DNA from: Balamuthia mandrillaris
Lineage: Eukaryota; Discosea; Longamoebia; Balamuthiidae
DNA: 64,000 bases
Assembly (NCBI GenBank): GCA_031835245.1
Contig: JAVKOQ010000158.1
Span: 1-64,000 of the forward strand
Direction: 5' to 3'
Below are positions 22,401 through 34,060 of the stretch, piece by piece; within the stretch, counting starts at the first letter, position 1; each line of letters opens with the position of its first letter. The notes under the pieces are model-generated. The model was not told where the DNA came from and made no database searches. It worked only from the letters and a program-made list of their open reading frames with translations. The translations under genes and the position numbers were made by a program.

Positions 22401-23303
22401 ATTCTCAAAACAAACTTTTTTTTCGATCTGATGAACAGAGCTTGTTGAAGTACACACCAAAGGACCATCCAGATCATCCTTACATTCAAGAAGCCATTGA
22501 GAAAATGGACCAAGTAGCAATGCAGAACCAACGTTCTCAAGCCGCTGCTGAGAATATCAATATTCTCTTTAAACTTCAGAAGCGATTCTTGCAACAGGTA
22601 CAACTCTCTCCTATGTTATTGCTTTTCTTTGCGTTTTTCTGTGGTAAAAATTGAGGACTTAAATATAAAAGGATGGAGAGGACGTGTCGTTGTTGGAGCC
22701 AGGAAGAAAGTACTTGCAACAAGGAATGATGTTAGTACAACAGGGAAGCGCAGAAGCCAAATTTCTTCATGCCATTCTGTTCAACGACGTTATTCTCTTT
22801 TCCAACAAGGCCGATTCCAGTGATGGTAACCAGAGACTGTCATTGGTGTCGGACTCACTTACGGAGGAGGCATCATCGTCACAAGAGGCTGGTTCTAACG
22901 ATGATTCTTGTATGCTGAGCTTTGTCTTTCAAATGACTCTGTGTGATTGTACTGTTGAAGATTTGTCCACCACAGAACCTCTTTCTGCAGCTTCTGAAGG
23001 TTAGTATCTCCTTCTATCTGCTGTTCCGTTCAAGTCCTCAAGTTGTTTTTCCATCTGCTTTTAGCCAAAGGGAGTAGAATAGCTGCTGGACAATACCGTT
23101 TTGCTTTCTTGTTGAAAGACTCTTGCCAGAAGGCCCGTCTCAGCATGGCTTCTCAAGAAGAAAAACAAAGGTGGTTGACGGCGGTAAATTCGGCCATCTC
23201 TGCGCATGTTCAACCCAACAACATTCAACGGCTTTCTTCCTCCTCTTCTTTCATTGCCGGCGCTCCTTCCAACAATACCAACACCACACCCAGAGGCAGC
23301 TAG
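19442..23303 (+). CDS. Rho guanine nucleotide exchange factor (DH-PH) with N-terminal Cys motif
   Basis: The eleven-exon model totals 1045 codons: 19442-19655, 19734-20369, 20439-20521, 20585-20683, 20792-20863, 20917-21696, 21750-22169, 22258-22365, 22439-22597, 22672-22999 and 23065-23303. The N-terminus (CDRFEPHLWVKTKCKNCGQP) looks like a small Zn-binding CxxC module that I associate with amoebozoan signalling proteins. A Ser/Pro/Ala-rich linker follows, then a predicted coiled coil (20585-20940). The DH domain (about 630-830) shows TTERTYLQGLRTVID, FLITPIQRIPRYVILLK and the final long helix AENINILFKLQKRF. The PH domain shows LLEPGRKYLQQG, FLHAILFNDVILFSN and EEKQRWLTAVNSAI. Such proteins load GTP on Rho/Rac GTPases and drive actin remodelling at membranes. 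The intron after 21696 is the weakest junction. Confidence 0.87.
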
Positions 23304-23698
23304 TTTGTTTCACACTTCTTTCAACAACATGCCTTGCTTGTACTTTTTATTTTTGTTGCTGGTGCAGTCAAAATAATACGTTTGCAGCAAAGAAGGCTTA
23401 TTTTCAGTGTGGCTTCGCGAATCTCATGGAAGGAAATAAGGAGCAGGGTCAAACATGTGATAAAAGTGGAGAACGCAGCAGTTTAGAGAAACTGCAGTGG
23501 CTTCATGAACGTGACCTTCCCTGGGATGAATGGCCATCTTGTGGACCAGCAGGTGGACATTTATAGGTGTCGCAAGAGCGGTGGAGGGATTTGGACACGA
23601 GATAAATAGGCAAGTGACCATCGTGGAACTTTTGTTTTTACTCATTCCTCTAAGTTATCATGTTTCTGCGCATAGAACAACGTTTCATGTTTCTTTTC
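23304..23698. other. convergent intergenic region, no gene seen
   Basis: 395 bases between the ends of two converging genes. Short frames exist, but none shows family motifs or a good splice pattern. Confidence 0.4.
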
Positions 23699-24103
23699 TC
23701 ATGCTGCGTTTATTCCCAAGTTGGGTATCGCTCTTACTTCAACCTGCATGTACTTTACGTTAGGACGACAAGACTGCATTTTTTCGAAAAGGCTTGCTAA
23801 ACAAGTGAAAGAAGGAAGAACGTACTTTGATCTTCCGGGCACGTCGTACGCACCAGGGGTCTTTCCGGCCTTCTCCACGTCCTGCCCCTTCATCAAACCT
23901 TGCTTATCAAAGTCGGTGGTGGCCTCCTTCGTGGGCTCCGGTTTGTAGGCGTCGTTGCTGCGGACGTCCACCTCCTTTTTGCTGGCCCCCGAGAGCATGC
24001 TCTCCTGCTTGAGCTTCTCCTTGCCGGCAAGCGCGGGACCTCCTTGCAGGTTGGGCTGAGTGTAGGGTGCCTCGGATGGGGTCTTGTTGGTTATGTCTGC
24101 CAT
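23699..24103 (-). CDS. hypothetical hydrophilic protein, about 134 aa
   Basis: Starts MADITNKTPSEAPYTQ; residues 1-92 are rich in Lys, Glu, Thr and Pro with no predicted fold. The tail after GRSK is more hydrophobic and Cys-containing (SCRPNVKYMQ). A GT at 23825 and downstream AGs would also allow an intron that replaces the middle of the tail. The composition resembles intrinsically disordered stress proteins, but no family motif is visible. It is divergent from the RPEL-repeat gene across a 498-base spacer with a TATA element for the other side. Confidence 0.5.
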   Translation of the reverse strand: MADITNKTPSEAPYTQPNLQGGPALAGKEKLKQESMLSGASKKEVDVRSNDAYKPEPTKEATTDFDKQGLMKGQDVEKAGKTPGAYDVPGRSKYVLPSFTCLASLFEKMQSCRPNVKYMQVEVRAIPNLGINAA

Positions 24104-24518
24104 ATTGGAGCGATGTGCTGAGGTGTTTCTTGAGAGAGAGAACTCGAAGGTGTTTTTTTTGAAAAAAAAAATAAACAAACCAGTTAGCAGCTCTGAAGAA
24201 CAACAGTGGAATGGAATGGAATGGAGGAAAGTTGAAAGAAAACTTTGAAGCACGAGAGTGAAAGATGGAGTAAAACAGAGAGAGAACGAGAGGGAAGCAT
24301 AACAGAGAGAGATAGACATCTCATCGAGACAAGAAGACACACGGTACCAAGGAAAACAGAGTCAACGGACGATGAAGGGAGCCAGGAGGAAGGGAGAGGG
24401 CCACTGGGGTAGACCAGCAGAACTAAGATTTCATCGGGGTTGGTGCTTCGGAGTTGCCCCGCTTTTCCGCCTGTTTTCCGCCAGCAAGATACCAGTTTTC
24501 CGTTGGTGCTCCCCTCAC

Positions 24519-24526
24519 TATAAAAA
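24519..24526 (+). promoter_or_regulatory. TATA box of the RPEL-repeat gene
   Basis: TATAAAAA lies 76 bases upstream of the ATG at 24602 in the divergent spacer 24104-24601. The upstream purine-rich tract (24360-24420) is otherwise unremarkable. Confidence 0.55.
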
Positions 24527-24601
24527 CCAAGCCTGTGTAACGCTCTCCCATCATTCTTATCGAAAACATTCAAACCGACAACAACAACTAATTCAACGAC
24601 A

Positions 24602-25787
24602 ATGAACAACCTCAATCTCAACAACAACAACAATAACAGCTTGCGTGACAGCAAGATCATCACGGAGAGGACAACCATGACAACCACAAAGATGGCCCCT
24701 CTTCACGCCACGGAGCATACGGACCTTGGGTTGCACAAGAACGAGCACCTCCTCAACGAGCCGACCGCCCATCATCATGCTCCTTTGATGAAGGAAGACC
24801 CTTCGCTTGGCATGATGCACCACCACAACAAGGACGAGCTCCTCCTCAACAACAAGTCGTCCATGTTGGCGCCTGGAAACTTGATGGAAGAGCCGTCGCC
24901 AATGACCTCCGCGTCCACCACGATCAAGCTGAAGACACAGGTCAAGCCGGCCGAGTGTCTCACCGAGAGAGACAAGCTGATCATGAAAGCGGAGGAAGGA
25001 AAGAGGGACGCCATGTGGATGGCAACGAGGACAGAGGATTGGAAGAACCTCTTCTCCGAGCCGGAGTGGAAGTTGAAGAGGGAGCAGGTCGATAGGAAGC
25101 TGAACAACTTTTTGATCTGTCGTCCCTCTCATCAGGACCTGTTGGACAGAGGCCTCTTGTGGAAGTACGTTTTCTTTCTTCTTCTATCGTTTGTCCCAAA
25201 GGAGAAAAAAAAATATTAACCACTATACAAAAAGGGACATTACTACCGCCAAAGACCACGATCGTTTGTGGGAGCTGAGAAAGAAGGAACTTACCTCGAC
25301 AATGACCAAGTTCCTCAAGAACAGACCCAAACAGGAGGCTCTCATCAACAAGGGCATCCTCGGCACCACCGACACTTCCTCTTTGCTCATGCCAACTTCC
25401 TTGTCTGCCTCAAAATCTTCGTCCTTCGACGTGACCTCTTCTCATTCCAGTGAAAAGAAGAAGAGAACTTCCTCCGATCCAAAGATGGACTCCACTCACC
25501 CATCAAAGACAACTGGAGTATTGCATGAACTCGTTGGAGGCATCAAAGAGGGCGTCGGCAAAGTGATTGGCAGCGAGAAGATGGCGAAGGAAGGTCAGGA
25601 ACTGAAGAAGACCGGCAAGATGGAGCTCCATGAAGCCAAGGCGCTCAACAGACAGAAAGCCCTAGAGGAGAAGAGAGAGGGCGCGCTGAAGGAGCAAGAA
25701 GGAAAGAGACTCGGAGATGCAGAGCTGGAGAGAGAGGGAAGGTTGGAGCGCTTGAAGGGAGAGAGGAGGCTTGCTCATAACAAGTAA
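24602..25787 (+). CDS. RPEL-repeat protein with C-terminal CsbD-like segment
   Basis: Two exons (24602-25164, 25235-25787) give 371 codons. After an Asn/His/Met-rich N-terminus, two RPEL-type motifs span the splice site: RPSHQDLLDRGLLW and, 50 residues later, RPKQEALINKGILG. In known proteins (MRTF, Phactr) each RPEL motif binds one G-actin in its hydrophobic cleft. The C-terminal part (GGIKEGVGKVIGSEKMAKEG) resembles the CsbD/YjbJ stress-protein repeat and is followed by a charged helix rich in Glu, Lys and Arg. Actin sensing or sequestration is a reasonable inference; the CsbD-like segment has no defined biochemical role. The last exon also carries a Ser-rich linker. Confidence 0.8.
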
Positions 25788-25936
25788 GCAAGCTGTGGCA
25801 TGAACAAAAAAGAGAAGGTAGAAAGGTAAAGGTTTTCCGTGAAAGAATCACTTTTTTTAAGAAGAATAGTGAGCATAGTTTTTTTTTGTATAGCACAAAA
25901 AAGCAACATACCAGTTTTTTAAACCTCGTTGTTCAG

Positions 25937-28259
25937 TTAAGAGTTGTCAGAGGTAGTTGTAGTTAAGTGCAGTGCGAAGCAGTCCATTTCGCTCCAAACT
26001 CCAAACAGTTGGTTTCCACGGACTTCAGCCACCAAGAGTCGGTCTCCGCCTTCGTCCTCTTCTTCCTTGGGAGCAACAAGCACAAGCATCCAAGTCCTCA
26101 ACTCTTCTTCTTCCAAGTGATCCTCCTTCAACAATGGTTCTTGAGTTTGACGTTGCTTTTGTTGTTGGTTCCGCTTTCGTATCTCCTCATTCGTCTCTTG
26201 CGCCACTCGATCCTTTCCTCTCTTTCGAAGGAAGCCCCAAAGTTTTGACACCCCATCTTTTCTTTCTGCCTCCGCTTCAACATAGGCCAAAACTTCTGAA
26301 TCTTCCACTTCAACTCCAAAGACATAAGGGAACTGCATAATAGGAGGGATTGTGGATAAGGCATTACGTAAAGTTTGTTGATCGAGGTCGTTTTCGTTTT
26401 TGCTGTTGTTTGGGATGAGCTTTGTGAGAGTTAAGCTGAAGGGCCTTATTTTAGCAGCCATCGTGGTCCACCCTCTCCATTCCAAAATGATTCCTTCCTC
26501 TTCTTCCATTTCCATTTGTTCGTTTGAAGGGTTCTGTTTGTCTTCTTCCGTCGCCTTAGGCTCCGTCTTGCCCTTTTCATTCTTCTGGTTTTTCATTTTC
26601 TTCTGCTTCTTTTGATAGTATCTCGGATTACGAGAAGCAAGCCGCAATCCCATGGCCCCATCGTAGAGCAAAGGATAAACTAACTTCAGTAACAAAAGCG
26701 GAGGTTGGCGCGAGACCTCTCTCATGACTACGTAAAACGTGCTTAGACCGATCGAAAGCTCGTCGTAAGGAGAAGGATCGTAGACGCCCAGCATACAGTT
26801 GTTGCCCACAAGCGTGGTTGAGTAGGGTGTTGGCAAGCCAACACCACCTCTTCCTTTGATAATGTACTGAGTCTCGGTCAGGATGAGAGGCAGTTGTTGA
26901 CGTTGTCGACTGACATCATTGGTTTCAATGGTGGCTCGGCAGCCTTGATGGTAGGTCATTTGTCCAGCAAACGCTGTAATGCTGTTCTCAATATCTACAT
27001 CGTTACCAGCTTTTAATGGAGGGAGAGAGAGAGGAGGAATAAGATCAGTAGAATAAAGAGAAAATGACCATAAAAGAGGAAGCAAAGTAACAAAGACAAA
27101 AACGTACGGGTAAAATAGGACCAATGCATACGACCAAACGTCCTCATCGTCCTGAGCACCTTCTCGCCCTCTCTCAAAACCACCTCTCCTCCTTCAATCG
27201 GGTACGTCTTATGAAAGCCGCCCGGCTGAAAGACTAGCATGTGCTTCACCTTCAATACCTTGTCCCTCATGCCCGCCTCCTTCTTGAAATGGATCTTCAC
27301 GCCAATCTCAAAGGTGCCCCACCCTATCCTCGTCATTTGGAACGGCGGCCGCCTCACCTTTATCACGTTCGGCTGAAACGTAGGGTGCAGCCTGAACGTG
27401 ACCCTCTCGACCAGATGAGAAGGGTCGCTGCCCTCCATGCCCGCCACATACACCGTCCATTCATGAAAGTTGGGATTGCCACGGCTGACCCGCTCCTCGT
27501 AGGACTGGTAGCGGTTGCCCACAACGAGGCCCTGACTGTGGTGAATGGTCTGGCTGCGATCTATCCAGAGGTACATGGGGTAGGCGTGGTGGGTGGGGTA
27601 CTGCGTGCACTTGCCGCTCCATCGTGTTTCTTGGCGGAGAAGGCGCAGCAGAAGGGATTTCCAACGCTGAGCTTCATCTTGCCAGGAAGAAGAAGGAGAA
27701 GAAATCTCCAATTCGTTTGCTTTGTTGTCTTGTTCTGCTTCCTTTTCCTTCTTTTCTTCTTCTTCTTCTTCTGTGTCTTCTTTGCTACGAGAGAAAAACG
27801 ACTTGAAGAAACCTTTGCTGTTCTCTTTCTTCCTTTTCTTTGCTCCCTTCTGTGCTGGCGAGGGGGGACTGCCTTCGCTTTGCTCTCCTGCTTCTCTCTC
27901 CTCTTGGTCCAACATTTGGAGGAAGCGTTGGTGCTCGCTCGCTTCCTTGCAGCCAGCGGGGAGAGGGGAGGGCAGCTCCCTCACATCAAACATTCTGGCG
28001 CAGACGCTCTTCCACACGGTGGAAGTATTCACAAGGCCGTGAAAGTAAGAAGACGAGGCGCTCAAGGCGCACACGTCCCTCACATCGTCCAAAAACAACA
28101 CAATCTTTGTCACATACGCAAAACAAAAAATCAGCTAAATTATCCCGCTTGGTGGGGATGAAGATAACGCCCTACCTTGAGGCATACTTCGGAGGGCAAA
28201 ACTTGTTCTATGCTACGCAGCCTCTCCCTTTTCTTCTGCAGAACGGCTCCTCCTTCCAT
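25937..28259 (-). CDS. F-box and YEATS domain fusion protein
   Basis: Three exons (28259-28176, 28104-27108, 27009-25937) give 717 codons. Residues of about 18-65 form an F-box split by the first intron (LPSEVCLKIVLFLDDVRDV, then FHGLVNTSTVWKSVC). A Lys/Glu-rich linker follows. Residues of about 190-330 look like a YEATS domain: FHEWTVYVAGMEG, VERVTFRLHPTFQPNVI, and GWGTFEIGVKIHF. YEATS domains bind acylated lysines on histones. F-boxes recruit SCF ubiquitin ligases through Skp1. The C-terminal 357 residues hold an ordered region (YSTTLVGNNCMLGVYDPSPY) I cannot assign. Targeted ubiquitylation of acylated chromatin proteins is a hypothesis only. The F-box only becomes complete after splicing exon 1, which supports the model. 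Confidence 0.78.
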
Positions 28260-28798
28260 CCTCCTTTCTTCCCTGTGTAAATATTTTCTGTTAATTGATT
28301 CGGGTAATAAAAAATTCTCGTTCTTTCAGAAAATTTATTCATACTTTCAATTTATCGATATACAAGGAAAATCTTCGTCAAAGAAGAGGGTATCAACAAA
28401 ATATTTCTGTTAATTGATTCGGCCGGATCAATAATAAGAAAATTTTCAATTTATCGATCAACAAGAAAAATCGTCGTATTATTACGCATACAGTTAAAAT
28501 AAAACAGAATAAAACAAAAATAAAAAAAAAAACGGTTAACCTCTCTCCCAACAAAAAAAAAATCTCCAACTCAAAAAGATCGGCTATGCTGTACAAAAAA
28601 AAAAAAAATAAAAACCTGAAGGCTCCCCTTCGGCTCAAACAAAAAAAAAAGCATGTTGATGGAAGCTCATGGCAGAAGAGCCTCAACGACACCAACACAT
28701 TGGAGCTTCCCTCCTTCTCCTGGGTTTTAGTTTAAAGACCAAAGGGGCCATCAGCAAATAAAAGAAGATGAAGAGAGAAGGAGAGAAGGGTAAAAACC
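28260..28798. other. AT-rich intergenic region with degenerate tandem duplication
   Basis: 538 bases without a supported gene. Two related copies lie at about 28285-28385 and 28398-28475, sharing CTGTTAATTGATTCGG and TTCAATTTATCGAT. The rest is poly-A/T-rich. Confidence 0.5.
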
Positions 28799-30817
28799 TT
28801 AAATAGCGGCAACTGAGGAGGATGAAGAAGATGAACCGTCGGCTGCCGAGGAAGAAGACGAGGTAAACAACGGCCGAATGGACAACTTTGGTTTGCAACT
28901 TTTCCGGCTCCTCCGCCACCTCACAACAAGGAAGATGGCCACACAGGCAAAAACGATGGCGAATAACATGACGGTCAACAGCAGAATAAAGAAGCCACCA
29001 CTGCGGCAACAAAACTCCTCGTCCTCCTCCTCTTCTTCTCGTTGTTTCAGCTGTTGACGGCCGATCACCACTGAAAAGAAGGTAGGAGAGTAACGGAAGA
29101 GAGAGCTGTCAAATCTTGGAATGGTGACGTTCACGCTCACACCGCTTCCTCTGTCCGCTGTTTTCAAAAAAAAGAATATAACGAGTAGGAAGTCAGCATA
29201 CGAGATAAAAGAGCAACAAACAAAACAAAACAGAAAAGAAAAGAAAAAGATAGAAATAAACGAACCGTTTTTAAGAAGGCCAGAAGATAAACCAATGTCA
29301 GTCGTGTTAGGAGAATCCGCTTCCTCCCCCCAGGTGGCGAACTGAGCGTCGAAGCTATAAACGCTGTCGTTCAGGAAGTAAGAGGCTTTGCCTTCCTGAT
29401 CAAGAAGTGAATCCGATTGGTTCGTTGTTGGTGGTGGTGGCGGTAGCGGCGATGTCAAGAAGTCTTTCTCTTTCGAGGAGAGGTCAGCAAAGAACCAGTC
29501 CGATGTGCCAACAGGAAAGAATCTCATCCCAACGCGAAGAGAGTGGTCGTATTGCACCGGTTCTTCACCAGATTGCTCTTGCTTTTGTCCAGATTCTTCT
29601 TGTTCTCCATCTTTATCTTCTTCTTGGTTAGCATCAGATGCTTGTTCAGATGCTTGTTGCTCTTGTTGTTCACCGGATGCTGCTTCTGATGCTTCATGTT
29701 CTTGTCGCCTTTTGTCCAACCCGAATTGCCAATTTTCAAAGTCGATGGAGAAACAAAGACTGAGCGGAGGGATGAAGATTACGGAATCTTCCTCCTCTCC
29801 ATCTGAGCCACTACCGCCATTGTCAGATGTCGTCGCCCTCGCAACCTGATGAAAAGGTGTTACGTTAGAGGAAATGTTGCTTCTGTCTTCTTATGGAGAG
29901 AGCAGCGGAGAAGCAGCAAGAACGAACCCTGACGTCCTTCCCATTCTCCAAGAGGACGAAATGAATGTAGACTGTGCCACGATCACCAAACTCTAGCCTA
30001 AAGTGCACCCGATGTTCCACCGTTTCTAGATTTATTTACGATAAACAAGAGTCAGCACAAGGACGAACAGACAAAAAGAAGAAATAAAACGAGAAGAGAA
30101 AGAATAGGCAAAGATACGAATGGAGAGACAACACAAACCAATAAACGAATTGTTGACGGTGTTCCAACGTTTGATAAACTCGGGTCCTCTCACCGAGACA
30201 CGCGCGGCATCCAGAGAGCCTCTCCACACCACCTCTTCCTTCTGCTCCTCCGCCTCGCCTACCTGTCCTTCCTGACGGCGGGTTCCAGCCTCACCCGAAG
30301 AACTTCGCGGGCGGCGAACCTCCTGGATGGTCCCAAAGTAAAAGGCGAGGTGTTCCACCAGCCTCTCTCCCTGCTCGTCCAAGAAGAAGAGCTCCCAGTC
30401 TGGAAATATTTCGTTGGGGCGGTTGCTCCACGCTCGACCATCAAACCCCGCTTCCTCTTCGCTTGTGTCATTGGGGGAAGCGTTGATGCTCCTGAAAGCT
30501 ACTCCCCAGTTGTGAGTGGAGGCGAGCACGTCCCGCCTGCTGCGAAACCGGTCTTCCTCACCGGAAGATGAGTTTGAGGCAGTGGAGGCAGAGCTGCTTT
30601 CATCAGAAGAAGGAGAAGGAGACGAAAAAGAAGAGGAGGAGGAGGTGGAAGAAGAGGAAGACGAATCACAGGAAGCAGAAACCGAAGCAGATGGTGGTTC
30701 TTGGGCATAAATAAAACGAGTAACTAACAGAAGAAATAAAAGCAGGAGCCGAAAATGAAGGGACCTGCCAAGGAGTCGAAAGAGACACGAACGAGGCGGT
30801 GTTATCGTAGAATACAT
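28799..30817 (-). CDS. predicted type I single-pass membrane protein
   Basis: Four exons (30817-30139, 30025-29928, 29845-29266, 29157-28799) give 571 codons. An N-terminal signal sequence (LLLLFLLLVTRFIYAQ, roughly residues 22-38) precedes a Ser-rich stretch. The extracellular part follows, with several NxS/T sites (NASPNDT, NVT) and blocks HNWGVAFRSINAS and VHFRLEFGDRGTVYIHFVLL. A single membrane helix follows (FILLLTVMLFAIVFACVAIF) with a basic stop-transfer RWRRSRK and a Ser-rich cytoplasmic tail. I do not recognise the ectodomain. The paired beta-like segments could suggest a lectin-like or adhesion fold. A surface receptor or adhesion role is inferred from topology alone. Confidence 0.68.
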
Positions 30818-31759
30818 TAACAATCTTTTTTGGTTTGTGTGTGCATGCACCACGGGCGTGTCGTTCGATGGTCGTATGACTGTAAGTTATGTAAGAATCA
30901 CAGTGAGTAACACTTACTGGAGATAAGCGAGAGAGCAAGCAAAGAAAACAAGAAACCTTGTTATTATTTAAGCTTTGACCGAGTTAACTTCTTCAGCTTT
31001 GTTCTTCTTTCTTCTTGGTTCTTCTTCTTCGGGTTGCGTAACAAGTGTAGAAAAAAGAAAACATACTTTCCTTGAAGTTAAACAAGCTGTCAGGTTCCTT
31101 CCCGCCACAGCCAGCGGCCCCCTGTCTATCTGTCACCATCGCACCTGCTCACACGCTGTTTTTGTTTTTCTTGGTTTTTTCGGCTGTCGGGTCGTTTTGA
31201 CGGGTTGTAACGCGCGAGAGACACAGAGCGGAAATAAAGAGCTTTGGAGTTGTAGGGCTTATCGGCGCTTCTTCGCGCATGGAGCTTCCATTTTAGGGGC
31301 ACAGGGATACCACGCTCTCCATTTGGTTCGCTTGCCTTGTTTTTGTAATGAAGTGCTTTCGCTTCCCCGCTGATGTCAAAAGGAGCCCGACGTGGCACGT
31401 GAGGTGAGTGGAAGCACGGGGTAGGGGTAGGAGGCCTGCCATGTCAATTGTAAAACTGACAGAAGCGTGCTTGAAAAAAAAAATTATGGTGGTCAACAAC
31501 AAAATTAACCCTGTCATCGGTGTCAAACATTCTGTCAAACGACGTCAAGACATGCAACAAGGTGTGTTGCTAGCCTCGTTACAAGGGGCAACGATCGCGT
31601 CTTTCGGCCGCCCTCTCTCTCTCGGCCACGATCCCGCGCCTTTCGTAGTCGGTTTAGTTGCATGATTCCGAATCGCCGGCACTATTTCTTTTTTTGGTTG
31701 AAAAAAAAGTGATTCGTTATAACGGAATTTCGGTGAAGCTTTGCTTTTCCCCCGTCGTC
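30818..31759. promoter_or_regulatory. long divergent spacer, no gene seen
   Basis: 942 bases between two genes pointing away from each other. Open frames of 80-130 codons exist, but they lack start context, splice logic and family motifs. Both promoters should lie here. No TATA box was recognised. Confidence 0.35.
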
Positions 31760-32599
31760 ATGATCTGGTGTCAAAAACGAAAAATGACCAACACCGGTAA
31801 CGGTGGCGGAGGGAAGCGCAGTGACGAGCGTCCGGCGGAGGAGAAGAGCAAAGGGACGGAGCAAGCTGCAGATCACCAAAAGCAGGACCTACAGGACGTG
31901 CTGGCGGGTCACTATTTAGCCAAGATCGTCTGGTGGCTGCACCGGAACGGCGTATTCGAACGGCTCTCCTCCTCGCATCAACAACTAGGACAGGACGACC
32001 AAGATGAAGAAGAAGAACTGGGACACTCTGCCGAGGAGTTGGCCTCTGCTCTTGGCTACGATCAGAATGTATTCAGCGGGTTGGTAATCTGTGTGTTTTA
32101 CTATTGGTGCTGTCTCAAGATTGATGTTTGCTGTTGCTGCTGCTGCAGGCTCTTGCAATTCGTTGCTGCAAGGACGGACATTTTGCAAGCCATCACCCTG
32201 CCCACCAACGACGGGGTGAGGTACCGCCTCCACCCAAAGTATGCCCACTACCCCGCTCTTGGTCACCCTTTGGACAAAGTATGCCCAAACAAAGTTTTCC
32301 TCTTTCTTTGTTCTTCTCCTCCTTCTCGTTCTTCTCCTTCTCCTTCTCCTTCTCCTTCTCCTTCTCCTTCTCCTTCTCCTTCTCCTTCTCCTTCTCCTTC
32401 TTCCTGCTGTTATTCTTGCCTCTTGGCTCTGTGTTCTGGTCTTCTTCCCGTCTAACGTGCTGCAATAGTTTATAGGAGCGTACGGACATCTGTTGGACGA
32501 CCTGGAGAGCGTTCTGAGAAGCGATACACTTGGCAAGCATCGTATTGTGAACGACGCCATGCTATGCCAAAGCTTTGATAAGGTTCGACAACGATCAGC

Positions 32600-32630
<31 letters not shown>

Positions 32631-33463
32631 TGAGAGAGAACACATAATGGCTAACAAGAAGTTTGTACGCAGCTGCCAGTGCCAAGCCTGGCAACAAACG
32701 ATTCATCCATCTCACTCATAGCAAGCAACGGCTACAAACGCGTGTTGGACTTGGGTTGTGGTGCAGCCAATCTTCTTGTTGGGGCGGCCAACGACGTGGA
32801 GGGGTTGCAAGGTTGGGGCGTGGACGTCAGCCACGACATGTGCGAGGCCGCTCGAAAGAAAGTGGAGAAGCATGGCCTCTGTCATCGTATTCAGGTTCGC
32901 TATGTTGTTTTTTTTTTAAGTGTTTACTACCAGTGTTCTCACACCACTTGTGTTTTCGTTCTCTCAAGATAATAGAAGGAGATGTTCGCAGCATAGATGA
33001 ACTACTTTCAGAGGAAGAAGCAAAACAGATGGACATCGTTTTCGGTGGGTCCATTCTCAACGAGTTCTTTCATCCGGATGACGCTCAAGCTGTTGCCTTT
33101 CTTCAGAAGGTTCGAAAGCTTTGTCCTCACGCTGTCTTTCTCAACGCTGACTACTACGGCTCTTTGAGGATCAACAACAATAACAACAGCGACGAAGGAG
33201 AAGAGGAAGCGGACGAGAAAACCAACAAAGCAAAGGAAGCTTCTTCAAGAGGAGAGAACGAAAGGGTCGGGGGCAAAGAAACGATGCTGCACGATGTTTT
33301 GCAGTGTATTTCAGGGCAAGGAGTGCCCCCAACAACGCGAGAAGGGTGGGAGAGCGTCTACCATAGGGCGGGGTATCGGGTGCACGAGCGCTACGAGTGG
33401 CCGCAGCATTCCATCTCCTCCTTCCTTCACTTGTGTGTCCCTCTCCAATCACCATCTGACTAA
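31760..33463 (+). CDS. class I SAM-dependent methyltransferase
   Basis: Five exons (31760-32079, 32149-32278, 32469-32582, 32673-32894, 32969-33463) give 426 codons. The N-terminal part is helical and acidic and resembles a dimerisation or winged-helix region (LAKIVWWLHRNGVFERL). Motif I is VLDLGCGAANLLVGAA, followed by the acidic residue in GWGVDVSHDM. The next motifs are IIEGDVRSIDELL and MDIVFGGSILNEFF. Substrate class cannot be told; the layout resembles O-methyltransferase-like enzymes with an N-terminal helical domain. A charged low-complexity insert (33190-33270) interrupts the C-terminal part. An in-frame ATG 24 bases downstream (31784) is an alternative start. Confidence 0.78.
32313..32402. 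repeat. (TTCTCC)n intronic repeat
   Basis: About twelve hexanucleotide TTCTCC units within the methyltransferase intron 32279-32468, forming an extended pyrimidine tract before the acceptor. Confidence 0.85.
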
Positions 33464-34060
33464 AAGTTCACTTGCACCTCGTGTGCGGCGTGGTGCTGGG
33501 GTTGGTCTGCTGGGTGATGATCGCTTGGGCTACATTTGGCCTCTTTTCGTGGCGCAAATCCATTGCTGATGTCACCGCTATTCACGCATATTCGCACAGG
33601 AATGACGTCATTGGAGCAAACCCGTGAGACTTGAAGCGGGGTGACCGCCCAGGTGATGTTGCATGGCCAGTTACATCTGCAATTTTTGTGCCGCAGATGA
33701 CCAACGCGCAATGGTCTGGTAAAGCGGTGGTCCTTGTCGACACTATTTTTCCCGCTAAAAGTAGCAGGGAAGCGCAGGGACTATTTTGCTGCCCTTTTTT
33801 CCCTTGCCATTTCTTTCCAACCAGATGGAAAAAATGTCGACAAGCAAACGGTCACAAAAAAACGGTCAAATGTTGGACAAATAAACATAAAGTAAACAAA
33901 AAAAAAAAGATAAAGGAAGAAGAAGCAAAGAGCCCATCTCTCGAGCGGCAAACCGTGTTTTGTGCTCTGTTGGGTTGGGTGGATCTTGGACCCACCGGAT
34001 CTGTTTAGCTTGTTGTTGTTGAGTAAGAAAAAGAACTCTCTGAAACAAGCATTAAGAAGC
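33464..34060. promoter_or_regulatory. intergenic region upstream of capping-enzyme gene
   Basis: 597 bases without a supported gene. It contains a CRE-like palindrome TGACGTCA at 33603-33610 and a GTCGACA motif near 33735. A poly-A run at 33898-33910 may mark the 3' end of the preceding transcript or chance. Confidence 0.35.

Noticed and set aside
30975-31665. Overlapping open frames in the long spacer before the methyltransferase
   Set aside because: No family motif, no splice logic and poor composition; treated as intergenic.
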